Assembly (NCBI RefSeq): GCF_037478005.1 | Contig: NZ_CP144164.1 | Span: 2,604,001 to 2,668,000 of the forward strand | Direction: 5' to 3' | DNA: 64,000 nucleotides | Source of the DNA: Alteromonas sp. M12 | Lineage (GTDB): Bacteria; Pseudomonadota; Gammaproteobacteria; Enterobacterales; Alteromonadaceae | In this document: positions 9,644-18,718 of the stretch, in pieces | Layout of the letters: every line of letters starts with the position of its first letter | Position numbering within the stretch: position 1 is the first letter of the stretch | Notes under the pieces: model-generated | The model's input: the letters and a program-made list of their open reading frames with translations, nothing else | Told to the model about the DNA's origin: nothing | The model's database searches: none | Position numbers and translations under genes: made by a program

Positions 9644-9729
9644 TCATTACCAAATGATCAAACCATTGTAGGAGATCTAAAACCATATGTCATTACCAAA
9701 TTTAAAATAATAATAACAAATTGGTAATA
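9644..9729 (-). promoter_or_regulatory. Repeated TCATTACCAAAT half-sites, probable regulator binding region
   Basis: TCATTACCAAAT occurs at 9644-9655 and again at 9690-9701, and the inverted form AAATTGGTAATA lies at 9718-9729. The direct copies are 46 bp apart. The TTGGT/ACCAA half-sites resemble operators of the GntR (FadR/UxuR) type. The cluster is about 300 bp upstream of the dehydrogenase start and may control it; the regulator is not in the window. Confidence 0.45.
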
Positions 9730-9843
9730 ATATACGGTTACCGACTGACTTTTAGACACAACAGCATAATTTTAATTATGTAAACTGATTAACTCATTCT
9801 GCCGCAAACCTACAGTTAAACGTCTAACCTGTTTTCTTGCGTT

Positions 9844-10122
9844 CTATAAAGCGTAGACTAAATAATCACAAAGATTATTTTTCTTAAACTTTCTAGTATT
9901 AACAATGAAATCGAATTGCTGATAAGTCATCGCGTAAGCGCATGCCCATTGTGGCGTAATTGGTCTACCTTCGGCACAAAAATTAATAGTGTTATCTAAT
10001 TTACAGACGTTTCGGGAAAGTTGAACATCAGCCGCAGCAAAGCCAAGATATAAGCCGCGATGTAGCCAATGTTCATTCTTTTTTGGCTGCAGATACGTTA
10101 CAAGGCGCTCGTCACTAGTCCC
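9844..10122 (-). pseudogene. Unidentified open frame without start, possible gene remnant
   Basis: The minus strand is open for about 92 codons between stops at 10123-10125 and 9844-9846. It reads ...ERLVTYLQPKKNEHW..., then a Cys- and aromatic-rich part ending NNLCDYLVYAL. There is no ATG and no ribosome site. The composition (three Cys, several Trp and Tyr, no low-complexity) is protein-like, so it may be the 3' end of a decayed gene. No family recognised. Confidence 0.3.
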
Positions 10123-10158
10123 TTATGCGGATTAGGGTTAATCAAAATTAATTCTCTA

Positions 10159-11157
10159 TTATTGCTCAAGCGCTTTGTGAAACGCCTCAATAAAGGCTGG
10201 GTAATCTTCAAAATGTGGCATGTGCCCTAACCCTTCTAACTCAAACAAAACCGAATCCTTGATTAAGCTGTGAGCCTGTTTACCAAGTTTAGTATATTCA
10301 CCTAATTTTCTAGTGACTCCAGATTTTAGCCAACCTCGACCAGGCCCCGTCTTATCGCGTGTGCCGATAATCAAAAAGGTCTTATTTTGGATTTGAGGAA
10401 ACTTAGCGACAATATTTTCAGAAAATATGGGCCCATAGGTCAATGCATTGTTCCAAGCAACAATTTGCCAATCGTCACCGGCTAACATTCCTGCTAAGGG
10501 AAAAAGTAACTTTTCATATTCAGTTGACCATTTGCCGTCATAGTAATTATTTTTTTGATAATTTATTGCCCCAGCCAAGGTCGTTTTGAGCTCTCTTGCA
10601 TAAAAGAAATTTATATCTTTAAATTCTACGTATTCACTGTAATTTTCAAGTCCAATAGGATTAATTAGGATGAGTTTGTTCACTGAATCAGTGTAATTTA
10701 CAGCAAAGGTCACTGCTAACATTCCGCCCATAGAATGACCGACAATGTCATACTTTCCAATCTTCAAACTATCCAACAACGACTTAGTATTTAAACCCAG
10801 TTGAGCAAAACTATACTGATAATAATTGGGTTTAGATGACTTACCAAAACCAATCTGATCGGGAATAATTACTCGGTAATCCTGCTTCACCAGATCGTTC
10901 GCCACTTTCTCCCAGTAGTAACCGGAGAAGTTTTTACCATGTAACAGCACTATGACCTTTTCTGCGTCTTTGTTGCCCACATCCATATAGCGCATTTTCA
11001 GTTCTTGATTTTGCGAATTGAAAATAAAAGTATGTACGTCAAATGGATATTCAAACCCATCTAACTCTTTATTAAATTTGACGGTACTGTCAGCGAAAAC
11101 TGGCAACGCAAAGCTTAAACAAGCAATTACGACTAACCCTCCAAAATATCTTTTCAT
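10159..11157 (-). CDS. Secreted alpha/beta-hydrolase
   Basis: This protein of about 332 residues has a Sec signal peptide (MKRYFGGLVVIACLSF...VFADS) and an alpha/beta-hydrolase fold. The oxyanion motif is VVLLHGKNFSGYYW near 70, the nucleophile elbow is GHSMGG near 140, and the catalytic His is in EGLGHMPHFEDYP near the C terminus. Likely a periplasmic esterase or lipase-like hydrolase; substrate unknown. The ATG at 11157 is preferred to an upstream TTG because AGGGA then lies 9 bases ahead and the signal peptide starts cleanly. Confidence 0.85.
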   Translation of the reverse strand: MKRYFGGLVVIACLSFALPVFADSTVKFNKELDGFEYPFDVHTFIFNSQNQELKMRYMDVGNKDAEKVIVLLHGKNFSGYYWEKVANDLVKQDYRVIIPDQIGFGKSSKPNYYQYSFAQLGLNTKSLLDSLKIGKYDIVGHSMGGMLAVTFAVNYTDSVNKLILINPIGLENYSEYVEFKDINFFYARELKTTLAGAINYQKNNYYDGKWSTEYEKLLFPLAGMLAGDDWQIVAWNNALTYGPIFSENIVAKFPQIQNKTFLIIGTRDKTGPGRGWLKSGVTRKLGEYTKLGKQAHSLIKDSVLFELEGLGHMPHFEDYPAFIEAFHKALEQ

Positions 11158-11312
11158 GTCCTTCAATCCCTAATAATAATTTGATCTATTACGCATGATT
11201 TACTGCAAACTATCTCTATCACCCTAGGTGTTAGCTTCTGCGTACGTATTAAATTTGCAAAGCCTAGCATAAGTTGTAAAAACGTTACTCAACCGATGGC
11301 TTAGCTCCTACT

Positions 11313-11735
11313 CTAATCATAGATATTAGGCTGCCAAATTTGCATAATTATGTCGGGGTTTTCTAGGCTTTGAAACCCAAATTGAGAATACAGACCATGA
11401 GCATCACTTGTTGCTAACATAAAACGACGTAAACATTGCAAGTCTGGATGTGACACTACAGCTTGCATAAGTAATTTGCTGATCCCCAAACCGCGATATA
11501 ATTCTGCTACGAACACATCTCCAAGATACGCAAATGTTGCTTTATCGGTAATAACACGAGCAAACCCCACCTGCTCGCCCAACTGGTTATATGCGCCAAA
11601 TACTAACGAATTCGTAATCGACTTTTTAAAGGTTTCAAGGGGAATATTTTTAGCCCACGAAGTTTTAGACATAAAAGAGTGAACCACCTCTATATCTAAA
11701 TCGTTGGGATTCGATGAAATTTTAAATTCATTCAA
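11313..11735 (-). CDS. GNAT-family N-acetyltransferase
   Basis: This 140-residue acetyl-CoA-dependent acyltransferase has the GNAT core FARVITDKATFAYLGDVFV and the pyrophosphate-binding motif ELYRGLGISKLLM near residues 79-91. It ends with the family C-terminal YSQFGF segment. The start is probably TTG at 11735 with AGGAT 7 bases ahead. Substrate unknown. Confidence 0.8.
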   Translation of the reverse strand: MNEFKISSNPNDLDIEVVHSFMSKTSWAKNIPLETFKKSITNSLVFGAYNQLGEQVGFARVITDKATFAYLGDVFVAELYRGLGISKLLMQAVVSHPDLQCLRRFMLATSDAHGLYSQFGFQSLENPDIIMQIWQPNIYD

Positions 11736-11868
11736 TTTAATTATCCTACAACAGTTATGGCTTCACCTGAAAACCCAAATCGTTGACCTGATTATGTTTC
11801 TACAGATATATAATCACCAATTTTAAACGATTGATCACTTCTTACTTGCAGCTTTTTTGTTATAAACC

Positions 11869-12708
11869 TCAAACCTTTTTAGCAATAATTTCAACGGGAG
11901 CAACGAGCCCATTATTAATATTTTCAATCATATTTTTCATTTTAAGTGCCGTGTTGTCCTGCATCAAAATATGTAGTCCTAACGGTGAAGTATCGCTACT
12001 AGACTGTGTTTTTGCTCGTAGCTGCCTAAAAAAGTCAATGGCAAAATCGCCCCGATTATTTACACTTGAAACCGCAAAGCCAGCATCACTTAAGGCCTTT
12101 TTGTATTGGCTTGGAGTGGATAATTTACTGTTACTACTTTCAGTCGCCCACGGGACTGGATAGATCAGTTCACCATCGTTTTGACGCATAACATCATACA
12201 CCCCAAAAGCTGAGCCAGGTTTCAACACACGATATATTTCACAGAATAACGATGTTTTATTCTCTATATTCATTCCAACATGCAGCATATAACCGCCATC
12301 AAACATATTATCTTGAAACGGCATTGATAAAGCACTTCCGTGATAAAGCCTAATATATTCGTCAAGATTCAACCAGCCACTCAAGGCATTTCCTGTTTCG
12401 ACATATTCCGATGTTAAATCTATACCGGTAACGCGGCTTTCGTGTTTAGAAGCTAGGTGTCGTGCAGCGCCCCCTAAACCACAACCAACATCTAACAAGT
12501 GACTTCGCTTAGAAAACTTAAGTTGGTCAATGAGATTATCTGTTGCTAAACGTCCACCGATATGGAACTCATCGACTGGAGCTAGATCGTCTAAGGTTAG
12601 ATTTTCGGAGGTTTTACCCAGGGCACAAAGCGCTGCTTCGATGGCACTTAGCAAATCGCCATGTAAATAATGTTCTGAGACTCGTTCATCATGGGACACA
12701 ACACTCAT
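11869..12708 (-). CDS. SAM-dependent methyltransferase (class I)
   Basis: This 279-residue Rossmann methyltransferase shows motif I LDVGCGLGGAARHLA near residue 72, motif II GIDLTSEYV and an acidic post-motif DNMFDGGYMLHVGMNI. The layout resembles glycine/sarcosine/dimethylglycine N-methyltransferase-like and ubiE-like enzymes, so a small-molecule substrate is likely. The ATG follows AGG closely. It stands alone between a GNAT gene and an exported isomerase-like gene. Confidence 0.8.
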   Translation of the reverse strand: MSVVSHDERVSEHYLHGDLLSAIEAALCALGKTSENLTLDDLAPVDEFHIGGRLATDNLIDQLKFSKRSHLLDVGCGLGGAARHLASKHESRVTGIDLTSEYVETGNALSGWLNLDEYIRLYHGSALSMPFQDNMFDGGYMLHVGMNIENKTSLFCEIYRVLKPGSAFGVYDVMRQNDGELIYPVPWATESSNSKLSTPSQYKKALSDAGFAVSSVNNRGDFAIDFFRQLRAKTQSSSDTSPLGLHILMQDNTALKMKNMIENINNGLVAPVEIIAKKV

Positions 12709-12774
12709 CCTGTCGATTCTTCAATAAAATCAAGCAGCACTAACACTACAATAGTAAGCACAATGGAATGCAGT

Positions 12775-14049
12775 TTACTTTAATACACTATGGTACAAAT
12801 ATTCCCAAGCCAACTGCACACTGTGCATAGGCGGGTAGGAATAATCTTCCACTTCGGCAACCATGTATTTTGGCGGGTTAAAGTCAGCATGATGAAATAA
12901 CGCCATCCAATCAATCTCGCCACTTGCCCCCAATTCCTTATAATCTTTGATGTGCCAACTTAAAAATCGATCTGAATATTTTTTAAAATAATCGATGGGT
13001 TCAACACCAGCTACTTGCATCCAATAGATGTCAGCTTGAAAATAAACATATTCGGGATCGGTATGTTCCAAAAAGTAATCATAAATGCGAGTGCCTTCAA
13101 CAGTTTTAAATTCATCAGCGTGATTGTGGAAAGCGAAAGTGATCCCCTTTTCACGGCATAATTTCCCTATCGCATTGTAATAATCGCTATAGCGTTTTAG
13201 TTCACCTTTGTTTTTTATGGATGAAAGTTGATTGTTGGACGTTGTTAAATACTTTACTCCTGCTGCCACGTGATCATCTATGGTTTTTGACCACCATTCC
13301 AACGCGTCTTCCCAATCATCAGCAGCAGGGAGATCATGAAACGTCATCGAACCCCAAAACTGCATGCCGTTGCCTTCGACTAAATCCCGAAACTCTGTTG
13401 CTGGCATGCCATAAAAAGTACCATTTTCATAAACAAATGTTTCCACATAGCTATAACCCATTCTAGCCAACTCACGCAGTGTTTTTTCGGGATCTTTCAA
13501 CATTTGCTGATGGACAGAAACCAATTGAATACCAATATTTTTATCCTTTGGATTTGATTTAATATAGCGGGTTTTCCAAAGACTTTTACCGGATTCATCA
13601 TAACCTTCTAGTAACACATTGGTTGGACTTTGAAAGTCAAATTCGACTCGCAAATAAAAGTTACCCAACATATCCATATCTTGCATTTCCCATTTGGTTT
13701 CAGATGTAAAACGCCCCATTCCTTTGAAAATAACGCCATGCTGATTTTGTCCTAACGCAATAATTTTCTTGCTCTTAGCATCATAACCAATCAGCTCAGT
13801 CAGTATGGGAAGATATTTCCCATCTTGATATTGCAGCACTTCTACTTGCATCGACAGCTTATTCATAGTCGAAGTATTGTGCATTCTAATGGCTGGAAAT
13901 GTGGCGATACTTTCTGTACCGGCATGCTCGCTACTTACCCAATGCCCAACATATTGATGTAAGCGGTCAACTTGAGAGTCGATGGAATTTTGTGCCAAGC
14001 TGTTTTGAGTGAAAACAAAAATCAACGTTAACGCAGTTAAAATTCTCAT
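12775..14049 (-). CDS. Exported two-domain protein: DUF1579-like barrel plus xylose-isomerase-like TIM barrel
   Basis: This 424-residue protein has a Sec signal peptide ending near NSLAQN. Residues about 25-165 look like a lipocalin-like DUF1579 domain (HQYVGHWVSSEHAG, LIGYDAKSKKIIALG). Residues about 170-424 look like a sugar phosphate isomerase/epimerase TIM barrel (PF01261) with metal-ligand-type motifs FAFHNHADEF, QADIYWM and SWHIKDYKELGA. Being extracytoplasmic, it is unlikely to act on a sugar phosphate. Similar exported barrels accompany GMC dehydrogenases in 3-keto-sugar pathways, which would link it to the GMC pair at 31.8-34.1 kb; that link is inference. Confidence 0.8.
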   Translation of the reverse strand: MRILTALTLIFVFTQNSLAQNSIDSQVDRLHQYVGHWVSSEHAGTESIATFPAIRMHNTSTMNKLSMQVEVLQYQDGKYLPILTELIGYDAKSKKIIALGQNQHGVIFKGMGRFTSETKWEMQDMDMLGNFYLRVEFDFQSPTNVLLEGYDESGKSLWKTRYIKSNPKDKNIGIQLVSVHQQMLKDPEKTLRELARMGYSYVETFVYENGTFYGMPATEFRDLVEGNGMQFWGSMTFHDLPAADDWEDALEWWSKTIDDHVAAGVKYLTTSNNQLSSIKNKGELKRYSDYYNAIGKLCREKGITFAFHNHADEFKTVEGTRIYDYFLEHTDPEYVYFQADIYWMQVAGVEPIDYFKKYSDRFLSWHIKDYKELGASGEIDWMALFHHADFNPPKYMVAEVEDYSYPPMHSVQLAWEYLYHSVLK

Positions 14050-14223
14050 ACTTGTAACCTGTTGTTTGTTTATTTGAGAACCGAAAGGTTGTCAACTATC
14101 AAGGCAAAAGTTAATTATTAACTTTAGCTGCTATATTCTGATTTTTAGCAATCCACTTTAAGTCGCCATGATCGTCATTAATGCACTCAATACATCTCAC
14201 AAGGCCTGAATACTGGTGATTGA

Positions 14224-14736
14224 TTATACTGTGGGTTTACTTAATTTACGGGCAATGTAATAGCGATAAAACCCCACTGCACTGCTGCCAACAAAAACGA
14301 TTTCAACTAATATACCTACAGGAGACCATAAAATAATATTATGTATTAGCCATAATGATCCTCCCAATATCATCATAATCCGCAAAAACTTATCGTTATG
14401 ACTAAATGAGCCTGTGGTAACAAAAACCGTCGCAGCAAATCCTAAAATACTCAAAAAACCAATATACGTATAAACGGTAATAAATAAACTAACGACAAGT
14501 GACACGGCTGCCATCCATTGAAATTTCCATTTGATCGAAAGTAAAAACCGAAAACTAGAAAACAGGAAAATATAACCTGCAGTCGGTTGATCAAGTAACA
14601 GATAATGAAAACCATTAAACAAACAGCTAACGGATAAAAGCGCTAAAAGACGATTTTTATCCTTAAGTTGCATAGCAAAGCACTCTATCGTAAGAGTGAA
14701 TGTAACTAGCACTTGAGAAAGTAAAAAATCTGGCAT
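14224..14736 (-). CDS. YgjV-like inner membrane protein
   Basis: This integral membrane protein of about 170 residues has five or six hydrophobic segments and the pattern of the Imp-YgjV family (PF10688): LLALLSVSCLFNGFHYLLL, a central RFLLSIKWK and a C-terminal LIHNIILWSPVGILVEI. The function of this family is not settled. The ATG at 14736 with AGGAAA 5 bases ahead is preferred over an upstream TTG. Confidence 0.75.
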   Translation of the reverse strand: MPDFLLSQVLVTFTLTIECFAMQLKDKNRLLALLSVSCLFNGFHYLLLDQPTAGYIFLFSSFRFLLSIKWKFQWMAAVSLVVSLFITVYTYIGFLSILGFAATVFVTTGSFSHNDKFLRIMMILGGSLWLIHNIILWSPVGILVEIVFVGSSAVGFYRYYIARKLSKPTV

Positions 14737-14843
14737 GTATTTCCTAAACAATGATCATTGATATACGCTGCTACAGCTAAAGACCACATATCCGCCATAC
14801 TCGGCTGCTGCATCGATGTTCAAGCAATGACTTAATCATTTTC

Positions 14844-16217
14844 TTAAATTGACAATTTAATCAAGCTTTCTTGTTCCCCTTGGTACAGGTAAACCGGAAC
14901 AAGTTCGGCGTTTCCTTCCACAGTTCTTAACTGAAAGTAATTTTCTGTGCACTCATAGGAATATGAATCATTTTCTCGTGGGATAAGCTTTCGTTTATTC
15001 TCGCCTTGATATTGGGAATAAAGTGTCCCCTGTTCGAATGAAATCGTTAAAATTTTCGAATCTGGAGCCCGATAATTGCCGACCAAAGATGTCGCTAAAT
15101 CATCGACTTCTTGTTCCCCACCAATTGGCTTAGGTGAAAGCTTTAATTGAAGCCCTATCATGTCTAACAACGCTGGACCTGGATGCTTGCTATCTATATT
15201 AGTAAAAGCAGTAGCGGTTAAATCTTCACTTGGAAAATAGACATGCCAAGCAAAAAATCCCGGAACCATACCTTGATGACTAACACTCTGTAATCCACTT
15301 ATCGAGAATACATCTAGTCCATAACCGTAATTCACAGGCTGATTATTATCCAATCGCGCGTTACTGGTCATTAATTGATAACTTTGTTCGGAAATAACCA
15401 GTCCCGATTTTAATCCGTTTTGCCAAAGACTCATGTCTTTGAGTGTCGAGGCAATAGCACCAGCAGAATAAATCCAACTGCGATCTACTTTCCATGCTCT
15501 GTCTGTCACTTCTTCTGGAATAAGATAGTGTTCGGGTTGGTTACGGCTACTGGTGTAACCTTTCACTTTTCCGGCAGATGTTCCACTAGTAATAACAAAA
15601 GTATCGTCCATTTTTAATGGTTTAAAGAAGGTTTTAAGCATGAACTGGTCATAAGGCATGCCGGAGGTGACTTCAATCACTTTGCCCAATAAAACATAGC
15701 CTAAATTGGAATAGCGATATTTCAGACCGGACTTTTCGCTAAGGGGTTGCTTACTAATGCTTTGAATAACCTGCTCAATAGCAGCGTAATGGTCATAAAG
15801 CATAGTTACCGAAGGGTCAGCTAAATAATCAGGTAAGCCAGAAGTATGACTTAAAACACGATCAATAGTTAAATCCTTATATTCTGGATTAATATCTTCA
15901 ATAAACTGGCCTAATGTATCTTGTAGAGATAGTTTTTTCTGTTCTGATAATTTTAAAATCGCGGCAGCAGTAAATGTTTTAGTCACCGAGCCTATCTGAA
16001 ATATATCGTCTATTTGCAGCGCTTCCATTGTTTCGATATTTGCGATCCCCGCCGCGCCACTGTAAATATGTTTACCAGACTGCTCTAACCTAACAGCCAT
16101 TCCTGGTGTGTCAGCATGGGTATGACATTGTAAAACCGCATCAAAATCACTTTGTTTTGCTGCCGCATTAATTGCGCACATGCCGATATAAAAACTAACT
16201 AATAACTTTTTGTACAC
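14844..16217 (-). CDS. Serine hydrolase of the class C beta-lactamase family
   Basis: This exported 457-residue protein has a signal peptide, then a beta-lactamase-fold domain (PF00144) with the catalytic SVTK (S-x-x-K) near residue 77 and the Tyr motif YSN near 172. Residues about 370-457 form a separate beta domain as in many esterase/peptidase members. Probably a D-amino-acid peptidase or esterase rather than a true lactamase. It starts with GTG at 16217, with GGGAG about 10 bases before it, and a C13/G13 tract begins 24 bp upstream, in the likely promoter. Confidence 0.85.
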   Translation of the reverse strand: MYKKLLVSFYIGMCAINAAAKQSDFDAVLQCHTHADTPGMAVRLEQSGKHIYSGAAGIANIETMEALQIDDIFQIGSVTKTFTAAAILKLSEQKKLSLQDTLGQFIEDINPEYKDLTIDRVLSHTSGLPDYLADPSVTMLYDHYAAIEQVIQSISKQPLSEKSGLKYRYSNLGYVLLGKVIEVTSGMPYDQFMLKTFFKPLKMDDTFVITSGTSAGKVKGYTSSRNQPEHYLIPEEVTDRAWKVDRSWIYSAGAIASTLKDMSLWQNGLKSGLVISEQSYQLMTSNARLDNNQPVNYGYGLDVFSISGLQSVSHQGMVPGFFAWHVYFPSEDLTATAFTNIDSKHPGPALLDMIGLQLKLSPKPIGGEQEVDDLATSLVGNYRAPDSKILTISFEQGTLYSQYQGENKRKLIPRENDSYSYECTENYFQLRTVEGNAELVPVYLYQGEQESLIKLSI

Positions 16218-16240
16218 CTAAAAGGCTCCCTATTATTTAA

Positions 16241-16253
16241 CCCCCCCCCCCCC
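16241..16253. repeat. Homopolymeric C13 (G13) tract in a promoter region
   Basis: Thirteen consecutive C on the plus strand lie 24-36 bp upstream of the GTG start of the beta-lactamase-family gene. An AT-rich TAAATAAT element lies between the tract and the ribosome site, so the G run probably fills the -35/-10 spacer. Such tracts change length by slippage and can tune or switch expression. Confidence 0.7.
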
Positions 16254-16403
16254 ATAATTAACACGTTTTGATAACCCAATTCCCATTCCTAAGGTGATAA
16301 GAACAGCTAAGTGATCTTGTGAGGTGCATGCAACAGAATTTTGCTTTACTGCGACCACTCGTCTTTGCTGGATTCAAAAACCGTCGATTAAATCACGCCT
16401 GAC

Positions 16404-17063
16404 TCAACCTTTTGTCAACTGATTGGCATAGGTGTCGCCCCAATTTTTTCTGTGCTCACCTACATTTTCGCTGGTTACATCCCTTAATTGTTGTAACAAG
16501 GATGTGGACTTGCCAGAATCTAAACCTACATATCGGAATAAAGCATAAGCTATCATGCCGGTGCGATGAATTCCTGCAGAACAATGGATATATATTTGAG
16601 CGCCATTTTGTAGCGCCTTTACACAAAGGTTAAAAATATCATCTATTTCTTCAAATCTACTCGGCTCAGGCGGCTCCGCCGACTCTAGTGACAACCACAA
16701 CCAGCTTAAACCGTTTTTTACAGTTGCACGCCCTATATCTTTAGCACCCTCTTTTTCAGAAAGTAAGGTGAATATGTGAGTAGCCCCACAAGCCTTCATA
16801 TTCTCAAGCATCTTCACTTTTGGACGATGCCCAATAGCAATACAACCATTCAACAGTGCGACCCAATTTAAATTTAAATCAGGGTTCTGCTTCGGCATAG
16901 ACTTTAATTTTCCAACCAAAGGACCAAGTTTAACTCTGGACTCTGGATTCGTATTCATAAACGCTTTAGCTTCGTCGATCAACGCCTGATTCGCAGGTGA
17001 ATCATGACTCCCAGCGCTCAATTGGCTTTCAAATTTTTTTAATAGTTCGTTAAGTTGCAACAT
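16404..17063 (-). CDS. Dual-specificity protein phosphatase-like protein
   Basis: This protein of about 220 residues has a cysteine-phosphatase signature IHCSAGIHRTG (H-C-x5-R) near residue 170 and a likely general-acid region upstream. It matches the DSP/protein-tyrosine-phosphatase fold, and an amphipathic N-terminal extension of about 75 residues precedes it. The ATG at 17063 is used here; a TTG at 17099 with GGGG just ahead would add 12 residues. Probable cytoplasmic phosphatase of Tyr/Ser/Thr or of a small phospho-compound. Confidence 0.75.
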   Translation of the reverse strand: MLQLNELLKKFESQLSAGSHDSPANQALIDEAKAFMNTNPESRVKLGPLVGKLKSMPKQNPDLNLNWVALLNGCIAIGHRPKVKMLENMKACGATHIFTLLSEKEGAKDIGRATVKNGLSWLWLSLESAEPPEPSRFEEIDDIFNLCVKALQNGAQIYIHCSAGIHRTGMIAYALFRYVGLDSGKSTSLLQQLRDVTSENVGEHRKNWGDTYANQLTKG

Positions 17064-17140
17064 ATTTTTCTTAATTTTGGTTAAACATTTAAGCCGCAAA
17101 TCCCCACCATGAATCAGCCCAACCTTTAAGTTCGTTAGGT

Positions 17141-17773
17141 TTACATTAGATCCCGCTTAAAATCATCATACAGTTTTTGCACAATAGGTTCTGAAGCTGC
17201 ATTAAAAAACTTCATCATTGATTCTTTCGATGAAAATAACGTTTTTAACTTTATTGAATATCCAGGTGCAACGGGAGAAATCGGAATAGCATTATACGAC
17301 CAGATAATGTTACCCGCGCTATCAAATAACTGTGCAGCGATATTGAAACGAGAATTAAACTCGTCAGAAAAACCATGAACCATTCCTAACACCACCACAT
17401 TGAGTGTAATAACCAACTTATTTTGCGAGTTACTATCAAATCGAATCTTCAAGTTATCTGCGTTTACTTTTTCAATAAATTGGTTCTGCACAATCTCATT
17501 AAGACTTATTTGGTGCTCATCCATAAATTGTAACGCAAGCTCTCTTACTCCGAGACCATCACTAGCAATTCCAAAATGATGATAACTGACACCAGTCCAT
17601 TGAACCTCAACGGTGCTTATCGCGGATAGCATCGAATTGTCATTTGGACTAGCTTCGAGTTTTACAGTCTGTAATTGCTCGAAATTTTCTTTTTTTAGTT
17701 TTACATTCGGGACAGATGAACAACCACTCACAAAGATAATAAAAAACAGTCCTAAACAGTATAACTTCATCAC
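17141..17773 (-). CDS. Lipoprotein of unknown function
   Basis: This 210-residue protein has a lipobox FVSGC at residues 14-18, so it is acylated and probably sits in the outer membrane. The mature part is beta-rich with a C-terminal helix and no motif I recognise. It resembles lipoproteins that assemble peripheral outer-membrane subunits only in general form. AAGGAG precedes the GTG-ATG double start. It ends 42-78 bp from the phosphatase, so they may share a transcript. Confidence 0.65.
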   Translation of the reverse strand: MMKLYCLGLFFIIFVSGCSSVPNVKLKKENFEQLQTVKLEASPNDNSMLSAISTVEVQWTGVSYHHFGIASDGLGVRELALQFMDEHQISLNEIVQNQFIEKVNADNLKIRFDSNSQNKLVITLNVVVLGMVHGFSDEFNSRFNIAAQLFDSAGNIIWSYNAIPISPVAPGYSIKLKTLFSSKESMMKFFNAASEPIVQKLYDDFKRDLM

Positions 17774-18610
17774 TACTCTCCTTGGTAATTAACATTTAAT
17801 TTAGCTGAGCAGTCTTTCATTACAGGCCACGACCATTACAGTCACGACTTAAAGGTCTATTTTCATATACACCTTTATGTGGTTGTAGATTAAATCTGCT
17901 GATGGGGTTTTCATACCAGCTTTTAACCCATAATAGCTGATAAAAAAACGGATAATTATTGGCTAAAATAAGTCACAAAGATACAGATACTTTATTTTTT
18001 TTGGGTGTTTTAAATGAGCTCATTTAACTTTCCAATAAAAAAGCGAATGCCGTGATTTACAGTCGCAATATTGGGGGGGATATAGATAAATTGCCACCTA
18101 TATTTGTCGAAAAACAGGCTGCAGATTGATTGAATTTCGTTACATGCAAAGGAGTAAAATAACCAAAGGCTTCACTAAAAATCAAAACCCAATATAAGAG
18201 GAAGACCGTAAACTAAAAACCAGGTATGACCGTTAAATGATAAAGACGCTTAGAACGGCATACTAACTTTTAAATGGATACTATATTTAACTTTTAGCGT
18301 TGTTTGTATTGCGTAGGACAATAACCTCTCGGCACATCTAAACCAAACAAAACTTTATCAGGTGGCTTTTCTCTACAGAAGCTCACTCAGTATAAATCCA
18401 CACAATAAAACCTGAGAGCTGTAGGAATTTCATCCAAAAATCTAAGCATTGCGTAAATGAGCATAATACTCTTTAACAATTCTAGTTTTAACTTAAAACT
18501 GGGCCGAATGTTCACACAATACCAATAAGCTTTAGAAAAAGGCGATTTTGTTTGAGCATTTCACAAGTAAACAAATATTCCTTAAAACTAAAATTCCAAA
18601 TAACCAAATA
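17774..18610. other. Long intergenic region upstream of the polysaccharide locus
   Basis: These 837 bp separate the lipoprotein gene from the GH43 gene. Frames are short in all six phases. I see no RNA gene or insertion sequence. The length and AT-richness suggest regulatory DNA or decayed sequence. Confidence 0.5.
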
Positions 18611-18664
18611 TGATTATAATTGATTATTATTTGTCAAATGTAATCAAATTATGTCAAAATGTAA
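18611..18664 (+). promoter_or_regulatory. Operator-like motifs upstream of GH43
   Basis: TGATTATAATTGAT at 18611-18624 matches TGATTGTAATTGAT found upstream of the GMC operon at 34125-34138 in the same orientation to its gene. It is followed by a direct repeat TGTCAAATGTAA (18632-18643) and TGTCAAAATGTAA (18652-18664), 20 bp apart, two helical turns. These sit 55-108 bp before the GH43 ATG and probably bind the locus regulator. Confidence 0.5.
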
Positions 18665-18718
18665 ATATTGTTAACTCAGAATGCACTCGCATAAATACTA
18701 ACTGCTAATGGTAGCCAT

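Noticed and set aside
14844..16217. Antibiotic-resistance beta-lactamase
   Set aside because: The SxxK and YxN motifs are present, but the extra C-terminal beta domain and lack of a resistance context fit the large esterase/peptidase branch of the family better.
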